DNA of 64,000 bases from JBHGXV01 sp041920505 (GTDB taxonomy: Bacteria; Bacillota; Bacilli; Brevibacillales; Brevibacillaceae): NCBI GenBank assembly GCA_041920505.1, contig JBHGXV010000051.1:1-64000 (forward strand), in the 5' to 3' direction. How positions within the stretch are numbered: the stretch's first letter is position 1; each line of letters begins with the position of its first letter. Shown here piece after piece: positions 47,290 through 54,577 of this stretch. The translations under genes and the position numbers were made by a program. The notes beneath the pieces were generated by a model. The model was not told the DNA's origin. It was given only the letters and a program-made list of their open reading frames with translations, and made no database searches.

Positions 47290-48405
47290 TCAGGTCAAAC
47301 CTTCCGCCATTTCGGCAGGCCTCCCCGGCCGGCTCTCTTGGTTCCACCCCTTGGGGATATAGGCGCAGGACGGGTCGCTCTCCAGGTAATCCCCGGTCAC
47401 GCCGTACGCGCGGGCGCGGGAACCGCCGCACATATGGCGGAACTCGCAGACGCCGCACTTGCCTTTCAACTGATCGGGGTTGCGCAGTTCGCGAAAGACG
47501 GGCGATTCGCGATAGATCTCGGCCAGCGGCTGCTCGCGGACGTTGCCGCAGACGATCGGCAAGAAGCCGCTCGGACACACCTCACCGATATGGGAGATGA
47601 ACACAAACCCATTGCCGTCGTTGACGCCCTGTTGCGCCCGGCCGAGAAAGTCGGGCCGCTTCTGCACCCCCTCCACGCCTGCCTGGCGGGAGCGGGCGGC
47701 GTCCATCATCGCCACGCGGCGATAGGCGGGAGCGGCTGTCGTCTTGATGCCGTAGCTTACCTGCTTGCTCTTTTGCACCAGCCATTCAAACACGCGTTCG
47801 TGTTCTTCGGCCGAAATCATGTCGTCCAGTTGCCCCCGGCCGGTGGGCACGAGGAAAAAGACGCTCCACAGGACGGCTCCCCACTCTTCCACCAGCGCGG
47901 CCATCTCTTCGAGCGCATGTACGTTGTAGCGGGAGATGGTGGTATTGATCTGGATGGGCAGCCCGAGCCGCTTGAGCGTGGCGAGGGAGCGCACCGTCAA
48001 ATCGAACGAACCGCGCGTACCGCGAAACCGGTCGTGAATCTCCGCGTTGGGGCCGTCGACGCTGAACGCCCATCGGGAGAGGCCCACTTCCTTCGCCTTG
48101 GCGATCGCGCCTTCGGTGACGCGCGGCGTGGCGCTCGGCGTCATCGAGACGCGCAAACCTTTTGCGATCGCGTATTGGGTCAACTCGTACAGATCGGGCC
48201 GCATCAGCGGATCGCCGCCGGTGAACACCAGAAGCGGATTTCCCATCTCGTAAATCTGGTCAATTAGGTTCTTGCCTTCTTCGGTCGTCAACTGGCGCGG
48301 GTCTGCCAGGGGCTGCGCTTCGGCGCGGCAGTGCAGGCACTTGAGCGCACACGCGCGCGTCACCTCCCAGATGACGATAAACGGGTTCTGATCGTAACTC
48401 ATCAT
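47290..48405 (-). CDS. Radical SAM/SPASM protein of the TIGR04053 type
   Basis: 371 residues from ATG at 48405 (AAGGAG 6 nt upstream). The radical SAM cluster is Cys19, Cys23, Cys26 in VTRACALKCLHCRAEA, with the SAM-binding VFTGGDPL. The C-terminal SPASM region has several Cys (PIVCGN, CGVCEFRHMCGG, DPSCAYIP) for auxiliary clusters. As I recall, the opening IWEVTRAC...HCRAEAQP is that of TIGR04053. It is related to heme-maturation (AhbD/NirJ) enzymes; the substrate is unknown. It follows the hemerythrin gene by 41 nt. Confidence 0.8.
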   Translation of the reverse strand: MMSYDQNPFIVIWEVTRACALKCLHCRAEAQPLADPRQLTTEEGKNLIDQIYEMGNPLLVFTGGDPLMRPDLYELTQYAIAKGLRVSMTPSATPRVTEGAIAKAKEVGLSRWAFSVDGPNAEIHDRFRGTRGSFDLTVRSLATLKRLGLPIQINTTISRYNVHALEEMAALVEEWGAVLWSVFFLVPTGRGQLDDMISAEEHERVFEWLVQKSKQVSYGIKTTAAPAYRRVAMMDAARSRQAGVEGVQKRPDFLGRAQQGVNDGNGFVFISHIGEVCPSGFLPIVCGNVREQPLAEIYRESPVFRELRNPDQLKGKCGVCEFRHMCGGSRARAYGVTGDYLESDPSCAYIPKGWNQESRPGRPAEMAEGLT

Positions 48406-48446
48406 GGTCAACTCCTTGTGAGGCCGCATTCACTCGAACGGGCCGG

Positions 48447-48965
48447 CTACCGCCTGCATGCGTGCAGTTGCGCAAGCAGCCGTTCTTTCTGCGCATGGGA
48501 CAAGATTTGGTCTGCCATCGGAAACAAGACGTTGTTTTCCTTGTAGATGTGTTCGCACAAAAGCGCGTCGATCTCGCGAATCAAAAACATGAGTTCGGCG
48601 GTCTTGGTCCGCCGCGTCCGGCACACGTCAACCTCCTCGCGCAACCGGGTGATGGTTTGGCGAAGCGTCTCGTGCTCGGACTGCATCACGGCAATCGGGA
48701 CGCTGCTGTCCAACGCTTCGGCCAGCGCCGGGAACAAAATCTGTTCCTCCTCATACAGGTGGTGCTCCAGTTCTTTGTGCAGGAAGGCGACAAATTCTTC
48801 TGTCTGTGTCCAGGCTTCCTCATTCCACTCATCGTTGGCAAGCATTTTTTTCCAACTCTCCAGCCGTGCTTCCAAGGCGTCGTGATCGGTGTAGTAACAG
48901 GCAATCAGTTTGGAACGATTCTTGTGATTTGCTTCACACTCACTGCCACCCATGCAGCCTGGCAC
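48447..48965 (-). CDS. Hemerythrin HHE-domain protein (GTG start)
   Basis: 172 residues. I choose GTG 48965 because GGAGGG ends 7 nt upstream; the ATG at 48995 lies upstream of the predicted transcription start. It binds a di-iron centre through His and Glu ligands (TDHDALE, HHLYEEEQILFP, SEHETLR, EHIYKENNVLFP). Two Cys lie at the N-terminus (PGCMGGSEC). Such proteins bind O2 or NO or repair Fe-S damage. It is the first gene after an Fnr-type site. Confidence 0.88.
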   Translation of the reverse strand: MPGCMGGSECEANHKNRSKLIACYYTDHDALEARLESWKKMLANDEWNEEAWTQTEEFVAFLHKELEHHLYEEEQILFPALAEALDSSVPIAVMQSEHETLRQTITRLREEVDVCRTRRTKTAELMFLIREIDALLCEHIYKENNVLFPMADQILSHAQKERLLAQLHACRR

Positions 48966-48993
48966 GTTGACTCCCTCCTTTGCGATCACCTCC

Positions 48994-48999
48994 ATCGTA
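48994..48999 (-). promoter_or_regulatory. -10 element of the hemerythrin gene
   Basis: TACGAT on the minus strand; its centre is exactly 32 bp from the centre of the Fnr-type site at 49021-49036. No good -35 is present, as expected for activator-dependent promoters. Confidence 0.5.
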
Positions 49000-49020
49000 T
49001 TGCAAATCGTACCCGGTAGC

Positions 49021-49036
49021 TGTGAAATAGATCACA
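49021..49036. promoter_or_regulatory. Perfect Fnr/Crp-type operator shared by two divergent genes
   Basis: TGTGAAATAGATCACA, a full match to the TGTGA-N6-TCACA form of Bacillus Fnr. Its centre (49028.5) is 32 bp from the -10 centres on both sides, which places it at about -41.5 for both the hemerythrin and the NirJ-like gene. Confidence 0.85.
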
Positions 49037-49044
49037 TCTTGCCA

Positions 49045-49061
49045 TGTAACACCTTGTTACA
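49045..49061. promoter_or_regulatory. Second palindrome overlapping the -10 of the NirJ-like gene
   Basis: TGTAACA-CCT-TGTTACA, a perfect 7-3-7 inverted repeat. It covers most of the -10 hexamer, so a protein bound here would probably repress. I do not recognise the regulator. Confidence 0.55.
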
Positions 49062-49063
49062 AT
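49058..49063 (+). promoter_or_regulatory. -10 element of the NirJ-like gene
   Basis: TACAAT (5 of 6), 32 bp from the centre of the Fnr-type site. Transcription would start near 49070, 24 nt before the ATG; GGAGG lies in that leader. Confidence 0.6.
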
Positions 49064-49093
49064 GGGACTAAACATAGAAAAGGAGGACACCCC

Positions 49094-50272
49094 ATGATTG
49101 GCTTATCCAGTCTGCTGGAAACCACCGTCACCTACGGTGACACGCTGCGGTATTCGGAAGCAGCGCGCGGCCAGCGTCAAGGTACGCACCAGGGTCACGG
49201 ACCTGTTGTTGTATGGAATATCACCCGTACGTGCAATCTGAACTGTATGCACTGTTACTCCAGTTCTGAAGCCAAGGCGTACGACGGTGAATTAACTACA
49301 GAAGAAGCGCTGCACGTAATCGACCAATTGGCGGAAGAGCGCGTACCCGTCATCCTGTTTTCCGGCGGAGAACCGTTGATTCGTCCGGACATTCTGCAGT
49401 TGGCGGAATACGCCGTCCAAAAGGGGATTCGCGTCACGTTTTCCACCAACGGCACCCTGATCACGCCGGAAAAGGCCCAACAACTGAAAAAGATCGGTGT
49501 CAGCTACGTCGGCATCAGCCTGGACGGGATCGGCGCCGTGCACGACGCGTTCCGCCGCAAGGAAGGCGCTTTTGACATGACGATCAAAGGGATTCGCAAC
49601 TGCATGGCGGTCGGGCAAAAGGTCGGGCTGCGCTTCACGATGAACCGGCACAACATTGACCAACTGCCGGCCATCCTCGACCTGATGGAAGAAGAAAACA
49701 TCCCGCGCGCCTGCTTCTACCATCTGGTGTACGCCGGACGCGGTTCGGTCGAGGACGACATCACGCACGAACAATCCCGCCAGGCGCTCGACCTGATCCT
49801 CTCGGCGATCCGCCGCTTCGCCGAAAAGGGAACGCCGCGCGAAATCCTGACGGTGGACAATCACGCCGACGGGATTTACCTCTATCTGAAAACGAAACAG
49901 GAGAATCCGGAATTGGCCGAGCGGATCTATCAGAAGCTGCAGCGAAACGGCGGCAACCGCTCCGGCATCGCGATCTGCAACATCGATCACCGGGGCAATG
50001 TCCACCCCGACCAGTTCAGCCAGCAGATTCTGCTCGGCAACCTGCGCGAACAAAGCTTCGCCGAGATCTGGAAAAGCGACCATCCGGTACTGGTCGGCCT
50101 TCGCAACCGGCGCGAAAAAATCACCGGCCGCTGCGGCAAATGCCCGTACTTTGCCATGTGCAACGGCAACTTCCGCCCGCGCGCCCTCGGTTACTACGGC
50201 GACTACTGGGCATCCGACCCGCAATGCTACCTCACCGACGAAGAGCTGGGCATCCATCCGGAGACAGCCTGA
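49094..50272 (+). CDS. Radical SAM/SPASM protein of the NirJ/AhbC heme-maturation type
   Basis: 392 residues, the only long plus-strand gene. Opening MIGLSSLLET and Cys47, Cys51, Cys54 in NITRTCNLNCMHCYS, then LFSGGEPLIRPD. The C-terminal SPASM region has CNIDHRGNVHPDQFS and RCGKCPYFAMCNGN. This is the pattern of NirJ1/AhbC, which acts on siroheme-derived tetrapyrroles. No other heme d1 or Ahb gene and no nirS is in the window, so the product is open. It is controlled by an Fnr-type site. Confidence 0.82.
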   Translation: MIGLSSLLETTVTYGDTLRYSEAARGQRQGTHQGHGPVVVWNITRTCNLNCMHCYSSSEAKAYDGELTTEEALHVIDQLAEERVPVILFSGGEPLIRPDILQLAEYAVQKGIRVTFSTNGTLITPEKAQQLKKIGVSYVGISLDGIGAVHDAFRRKEGAFDMTIKGIRNCMAVGQKVGLRFTMNRHNIDQLPAILDLMEEENIPRACFYHLVYAGRGSVEDDITHEQSRQALDLILSAIRRFAEKGTPREILTVDNHADGIYLYLKTKQENPELAERIYQKLQRNGGNRSGIAICNIDHRGNVHPDQFSQQILLGNLREQSFAEIWKSDHPVLVGLRNRREKITGRCGKCPYFAMCNGNFRPRALGYYGDYWASDPQCYLTDEELGIHPETA

Positions 50273-50290
50273 AAAAACAGGACGTAAAGT

Positions 50291-50323
50291 ACCCCTCCAT
50301 CCTGCGCGGGATGGAGGGGTTTT
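50291..50323 (+). terminator. Intrinsic terminator after the NirJ-like gene
   Basis: Perfect 11-bp stem CCCCTCCATCC / GGATGGAGGGG, 6-nt loop, followed by TTTT on the plus strand. It lies between convergent genes and may shield the DUF59 gene. Confidence 0.88.
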
Positions 50324-50331
50324 GGTTTATG

Positions 50332-50637
50332 CTATCGCAACATGCCCAACTGCTTGCGGGCGGCGTCTGTCATTCGCTCCGGCGTCCACGGCGGCGACCA
50401 GACCACTTCCACCTCGACGCCGGTTACGCCCGGCACCGAGCCAAGCACAGTCTTGACGCCGCCCGTGATGCTGTCGTGCAACGGGCAACCCGGCGTCGTC
50501 AGGGTCATGCGGATGTTCACGATCCCCTCCTCGGTGCACTCGATGTTGTACAGCAACCCGAGGTCGACAATGTTGACGCCAAGCTCGGGGTCGAGCACAC
50601 TGCGCAGATGGGATTTGATTTCTTCCGGGGTAAGCAT
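50332..50637 (-). CDS. MIP18/DUF59 family Fe-S assembly protein (SufT-like)
   Basis: 101 residues from ATG at 50637 with AGGAGGAG upstream. It has DPELGVNIVDLGLLYNIE, MTLTTPGCPLHDSI with the conserved Cys, and VVWSPPWTPERMTDAAR. The family helps mature Fe-S proteins. It lies 36 nt after the oxidase-like gene, so it is probably co-transcribed and may serve NarGH or the radical SAM enzymes. Confidence 0.9.
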   Translation of the reverse strand: MLTPEEIKSHLRSVLDPELGVNIVDLGLLYNIECTEEGIVNIRMTLTTPGCPLHDSITGGVKTVLGSVPGVTGVEVEVVWSPPWTPERMTDAARKQLGMLR

Positions 50638-50673
50638 GGTTGAACTCCTCCTCACGTGTGTCATTTTGGCCCG

Positions 50674-51945
50674 TCACCGTCGAAAGACGAGGGCCAGTTG
50701 GCTGGCGTATACAATGGAAAGAACGGCAAGCGGCCATTGCAGTATGGCTGGCACCGCAACCAGGCCGGCCATCAGGCAAAGGCCATTTACGGCGTGCAGC
50801 CCGATGAGCGAAAACAGGAGCGCGGAAACGTGTTTTTCCGGCAGCAACTGCGCCAGCGTAGGCACGCCGGGTTTGCCGATCTGGCTGCTGTAGCGGTGTG
50901 TCCACCACAGGAACGGGACGATTTTGGACATGTAGCTGAGCACGCTGCCGTTAATCCACACGAGGAAGTAGAGATAGACGGCTCCATGGAGAAACTGCGG
51001 GTTTTCCCACAAGCCGGGCCAGACGGCAAGCGCCCCTGTCACCGCGACCAACAACAGCGCGGTCCCGCGAACAATCCAGATCGCGGCGTGAATCCCGGGA
51101 CCCGGCGATCGCTTGTTCCGGTGATTCACCATCCCCAGCACATGCACGCCATACAGTCCGAACCCGACCGTCATCAGCAACAGGCACAACCAGACAGCCA
51201 CCTTGGAGAGCCCCAGCAAGAGGGACAGGCACATCCCCAGGACACCAAAAGCCAGCAGACCGATCATCCACGGCTCGCTTTTGCGCGGATAATCGTGCGC
51301 CAACAGGAACATCGGCAGCAATTTAAAACTGAACCCGACGATCAGCAATCCAAACCAGCCGACCGCTCCCAGCCAGATGTGCGCGGGCAGCAGCCGGGAG
51401 TGGATCCCGCCGAGAAACGGGGCGGCGAAGTCGATCCCCATGACAAGACCGGTCGCCGCAGTCAACAATAGGCAACTGATCGCCAGCACAACCGCGATCG
51501 TGATGCTGTCCCACTTCTTCGCCTCCCGGATCGTCAGCAGCAGATTGAGCACAAACAGGGCAATCCCGGCCGCCGCCAGTCCTGCCGCAGCGCCCAGCAA
51601 CGTTACGTTGTAGCGGTAAAACGCGCAGACGATGCCGAGCACGCCTGTCACATAGACCCCGAAGTGGATGTAGCACAGCCTTTCGCTGTACACTTTCTTT
51701 TGCAGCACAACCTGGAGCAGTTGGTACACGGCACCCATGGCAATCATCGACGCCCAGCCCAGAACGCCCAGGTGAGCCAGACTCCAGCCGTACGGCATGC
51801 GCAGATTGGCCTGGCTGAACAATTGAACGTCCAACAAGGAGAACAGGTTGAAGGCGATGAACAACAAAAGTCCGGTCCCGATGAACAAGAACGGGATGCG
51901 GAATGTCGTCTGCGCAGGAGAAGCAGCGGACGGCGCGAACCCCAT
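50674..51945 (-). CDS. Multi-span heme-copper oxidase subunit I-like / NnrS-like membrane protein
   Basis: 423 residues from ATG at 51945 (AGGTGG 8 nt upstream). It has about 12 membrane segments. Conserved-looking His occur in WSLAHLGVLGWA, CYIHFGVYV, LPAHIWLGAVGWFG, MFLLAHDYP and LHGAVYLYFLVWING. The layout resembles subunit I of cbb3-type or NO-reducing oxidases, and also NnrS, but I cannot assign it to one. Upstream is an Fnr-type site; downstream is the DUF59 gene. Confidence 0.65.
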   Translation of the reverse strand: MGFAPSAASPAQTTFRIPFLFIGTGLLLFIAFNLFSLLDVQLFSQANLRMPYGWSLAHLGVLGWASMIAMGAVYQLLQVVLQKKVYSERLCYIHFGVYVTGVLGIVCAFYRYNVTLLGAAAGLAAAGIALFVLNLLLTIREAKKWDSITIAVVLAISCLLLTAATGLVMGIDFAAPFLGGIHSRLLPAHIWLGAVGWFGLLIVGFSFKLLPMFLLAHDYPRKSEPWMIGLLAFGVLGMCLSLLLGLSKVAVWLCLLLMTVGFGLYGVHVLGMVNHRNKRSPGPGIHAAIWIVRGTALLLVAVTGALAVWPGLWENPQFLHGAVYLYFLVWINGSVLSYMSKIVPFLWWTHRYSSQIGKPGVPTLAQLLPEKHVSALLFSLIGLHAVNGLCLMAGLVAVPAILQWPLAVLSIVYASQLALVFRR

Positions 51946-52002
51946 CGCGTACGCCACCTTTCTACTGGGTGAAATCGAATGAGAGTGAGAGTCTCTATCA
52001 AG

Positions 52003-52046
52003 TATCTTACCGCTTTGTCCGCCCGAAACATGTGAGTAAAATCACG
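52003..52046 (-). promoter_or_regulatory. Fnr-type operator and -10 of the oxidase-like gene
   Basis: TGTGAGTAAAATCACG at 52031-52046, one base from the TGTGA-N6-TCACA palindrome. GATACT at 52003-52008 (minus strand) has its centre 33 bp away, nearly the same geometry as at 49021-49036. Confidence 0.7.
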
Positions 52047-52053
52047 TTGGACG

Positions 52054-52090
52054 AAAAAAGCCCTTCACCGCTATAAAGGGGCGAAGGGCT
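52054..52090 (-). terminator. Intrinsic terminator after nreC
   Basis: Stem AGCCCTTC / GAAGGGCT with an inner GC pairing, then T6 on the minus strand. It ends the nreABC unit just before the Fnr-type site. Confidence 0.88.
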
Positions 52091-52095
52091 CGGAC

Positions 52096-52752
52096 TTACT
52101 CGAAATCGAGCAGACCTTTTTTTACAGCGTAGCGCACCAGTTCCGGGCGCGTCTTCAAGTGCAGTTTCTCCATGATTTTCGTTTTGTGGGTCTCGACTGT
52201 TTTGACCGAGACGACCAAAAGTTCCGCGATTTCCTTGTTGGAGTATCCCTTGGCGATCAGCACGAGGATTTCCCGCTCCCGGTCGGTCAGCACGTGGTAC
52301 TGGTTGGCGTCCTCGCCGCGCTGGACCCGTTGCAGGAATTCCTGGATCAGCGACTTGGTGGCCGAGGGGTACAGATATGCCGCTCCCTGGTGCACCGTGC
52401 GGATCGCGGCAATCAAGTCCATGTCCGGGGCGCTTTTTAAAATGTACCCCGACGCGCCCGCTTGCAACACACGGAACAGGTATTCTTCATCGTCGTGCAT
52501 CGTCAACACGAGAATCTCGATCTCCGGAGCCGCCTCCTTCAGCCGGGTGGTGGCGGAAAGGCCGTTCTCCCCCGGCGGCATGCTCAAGTCCATCAGGACA
52601 ATGTCAGGCCTGAGCTCCAACGCTTTTTCCACCGCTTCTTTTCCGTCGGCAGCCGTGCCGACTACCTCCATGTCTTCCTGCGCGTTGATCAGCATGGAAA
52701 GGCCGGATCTGACGACGGCGTGATCATCGGCGATAAGCACCCGGATCGACAT
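52096..52752 (-). CDS. nreC: Response regulator NreC (NarL/LuxR type)
   Basis: 218 residues. The receiver has Asp55 in VLMDLSMPP; the C-terminal LuxR helix-turn-helix reads LTDREREILVLIAKGYSNKEIAELLVVSVKTVETH. It probably activates nar genes when phosphorylated by NreB under low oxygen. It overlaps nreB by 29 nt; the ribosome site GGGGGGG lies inside nreB. Confidence 0.92.
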   Translation of the reverse strand: MSIRVLIADDHAVVRSGLSMLINAQEDMEVVGTAADGKEAVEKALELRPDIVLMDLSMPPGENGLSATTRLKEAAPEIEILVLTMHDDEEYLFRVLQAGASGYILKSAPDMDLIAAIRTVHQGAAYLYPSATKSLIQEFLQRVQRGEDANQYHVLTDREREILVLIAKGYSNKEIAELLVVSVKTVETHKTKIMEKLHLKTRPELVRYAVKKGLLDFE

Positions 52753-53827
52753 GCAACGGCCCCCCCTTGTCGTTAATGGGAATGCGTACGGTAATGGTCG
52801 TGCCTTCTCCCGGACTTGACTGGATCATGACCTCTCCGCCGAGCAGGCTGGCGCGCTCCCTCATCCCGTACAAGCCGAGGCCTGTGCCCTGGGAACGCAC
52901 CTGCTCCGGATCAAACCCCCGGCCGTGGTCGATAATGCTCAGTTCAATCACATCTCCCAAGTCGCTGAACCGGACGAACAACTGGTCCGTGTCGGCGTAC
53001 TTCGCCGCATTGATCATCGCTTCCTGGCAAATGCGGTACAAGGCGGTCTCCACCGCAGACGAATACCGGCGGCGCGTCCCTGTCGCCTCCAGTTTGGATT
53101 CGATGCCAAACGTCTGCTCATACCGCTTGATGTACGAGCGGATGGCCGGAACCAGCCCCAGGTCGTCCAATGCAGACGGACGCAACTCGACCGCCATGCT
53201 TTTCACCTCTTCCAGGGCGCGGGCGGTCAAATGCTGAATGTCCAGCAGGTGTTCCTTCAATTCGTCGTTGAACTCGTACTGATTCAGCACCCGCAATCCG
53301 ACGAGAATGCTGTACAGCGCCTGGCCGACACCGTCGTGCAGATCCCGTGAAATGCGCTTGCGCTCTTCCTCCTGGGCCTGAATCACGTAATTGGTCATCA
53401 TGAGTTGCATCCGTTCCCGCTCGACGCGGTACTGTTCGGTCATGTCCCGCAAAATCACGACAAAGGCACCTTCGCTCATGTCAGGCAGCATGGTCGAACT
53501 GGCCGTCACGGGAAACTCCCGGCCGTTTCGCGCCCGTACCCGCATCTCAAAGGACGGCACATTCGCCTTTTTGGCAAAACAATCGGCGCAAGTGGCCTCT
53601 TCGGTACACGTGGCCATGCCCTGACACAATTCGCAAAGCGGAATCTTGCCAATCAGTTCATCGGCGCTCCATCCAAACATCTTTTCCGCCGCCGGATTGG
53701 CGCCGATCACGTAGCCTTCGCGCCCGACGACCAGAATGGCATCGGTCACATGGCGAAAAATGGATGCCAAAAAAGAGGATGTTTCCCTCGTCGTTCCTGT
53801 CGTTGCAAACCAAGTCATCTGGACCAT
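52724..53827 (-). CDS. nreB: Oxygen-sensing histidine kinase NreB
   Basis: 367 residues. A PAS domain (about 15-130) carries Cys65, Cys68, Cys80, Cys83, exactly the C-X2-C-X11-C-X2-C spacing of the NreB [4Fe-4S] sensor, plus an extra Cys74. It is followed by a HisKA_3 domain with His164 in RISRDLHDGVGQ and an HATPase domain (DHGRGFD, GTGLGLYGM). No membrane segment is present. A second ATG at 53818 is possible. Confidence 0.93.
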   Translation of the reverse strand: MVQMTWFATTGTTRETSSFLASIFRHVTDAILVVGREGYVIGANPAAEKMFGWSADELIGKIPLCELCQGMATCTEEATCADCFAKKANVPSFEMRVRARNGREFPVTASSTMLPDMSEGAFVVILRDMTEQYRVERERMQLMMTNYVIQAQEEERKRISRDLHDGVGQALYSILVGLRVLNQYEFNDELKEHLLDIQHLTARALEEVKSMAVELRPSALDDLGLVPAIRSYIKRYEQTFGIESKLEATGTRRRYSSAVETALYRICQEAMINAAKYADTDQLFVRFSDLGDVIELSIIDHGRGFDPEQVRSQGTGLGLYGMRERASLLGGEVMIQSSPGEGTTITVRIPINDKGGPLHVDPGAYRR

Positions 53828-53861
53828 CCCCGTTTTCCCCGCTTTCTCTTACTATACCACA

Positions 53862-53887
53862 TCGGACGACTTTCGCTCATCGTCCGA
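53862..53887 (-). other. Hairpin between nreA and nreB
   Basis: Perfect 8-bp stem TCGGACGA / TCGTCCGA with a 10-nt loop in the 74-nt gap. No U-tract follows. A TATAGT lies just downstream on the minus strand (53851-53856) without a -35. It could lower nreBC expression or mark processing. Confidence 0.4.
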
Positions 53888-53901
53888 AGTCGGTCGCCGA
53901 T

Positions 53902-54396
53902 TCAGTTGGAAACGTCCCTGTTCAGCGGCAGAACGGACATGTTCGTTTCGTTCATGCGCTGCCGGATCAGGGTCTCCAATTGTTCGGCGACACTGATCAC
54001 CAGCTCCACCTCATCATCCTCAAACGTCCGGTTGTATCGGCAACCGACCAGCAAGACGCCTTTTACCCGATTGTTGGTGATGACGGGCACAGCGACGATC
54101 GATTTCAATCCCTCCGCCAACAGGATGGGATATTCGCGCGGGTCATCGCCGCTGCGCGGCGAAAACGAATCGAGCACCATCGGACGGCCGGAACGCATCA
54201 CTTTGCCGGCGATTCCTTTGCCGAGGCGCAGGACGATTCGTTTGTACCGGTCGTTGCGGTTGCCGGACGCGTATTTCCAGCGAATCACTTGTTCATTATT
54301 GTCAGCCCAGGCGATCGACGCGAAATCGGTCGCGGTCAACCGTCTCAATTCACTCAAACTTGTTTCGATATCTCCTTGCAGGCTTCCCATATTCAT
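53902..54396 (-). CDS. nreA: Nitrate receptor NreA (GAF domain)
   Basis: 164 residues, a single GAF domain (about 10-145): DFASIAWADNNEQVIRWKYA, LGKGIAGKVMRSGRPMVLDS, VPVITNNRVKGVLLVG. In Staphylococcus, NreA binds nitrate and relieves its block of NreB. Gene order nreA-nreB-nreC beside nar supports the name. The start may be the second ATG (54390), which has better spacing to GGGGG. Confidence 0.88.
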   Translation of the reverse strand: MNMGSLQGDIETSLSELRRLTATDFASIAWADNNEQVIRWKYASGNRNDRYKRIVLRLGKGIAGKVMRSGRPMVLDSFSPRSGDDPREYPILLAEGLKSIVAVPVITNNRVKGVLLVGCRYNRTFEDDEVELVISVAEQLETLIRQRMNETNMSVLPLNRDVSN

Positions 54397-54438
54397 GCCC
54401 CCAGCCGATACCTTTTCGTAAATCTATTCCCTACTCTA

Positions 54439-54482
54439 AGTGTACTCTACCAGCGGGCTTTCAAGCATCAGGGAATTCCCCG
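54439..54482 (-). promoter_or_regulatory. nreA promoter with consensus NreC-like operator
   Basis: A 14-bp site at 54469-54482 (minus strand CGGGGAATTCCCTG) lies 34 bp, centre to centre, upstream of TACACT (54439-54444). It includes the perfect palindrome GGGAATTCCC. It implies autoregulation of nreABC. Confidence 0.65.
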
Positions 54483-54530
54483 ATCTTGGCTTCCCAAATT
54501 CCTGGGTCTTACGGTCCATGAATAGGCGAA

Positions 54531-54555
54531 CCCCCGGTTCGCGCAGAACCGGGGG
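54531..54555 (-). terminator. Strong hairpin after narI, no U-tract
   Basis: Perfect 10-bp stem CCCCCGGTTC / GAACCGGGGG with a 5-nt loop, 22 nt after the narI stop. The bases that follow are TTCGCC, so it would terminate poorly by itself; it may protect the narGHJI 3' end or allow read-through to nreABC. Confidence 0.55.
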
Positions 54556-54577
54556 ACTTCGCGGATCAGACAAAGGG

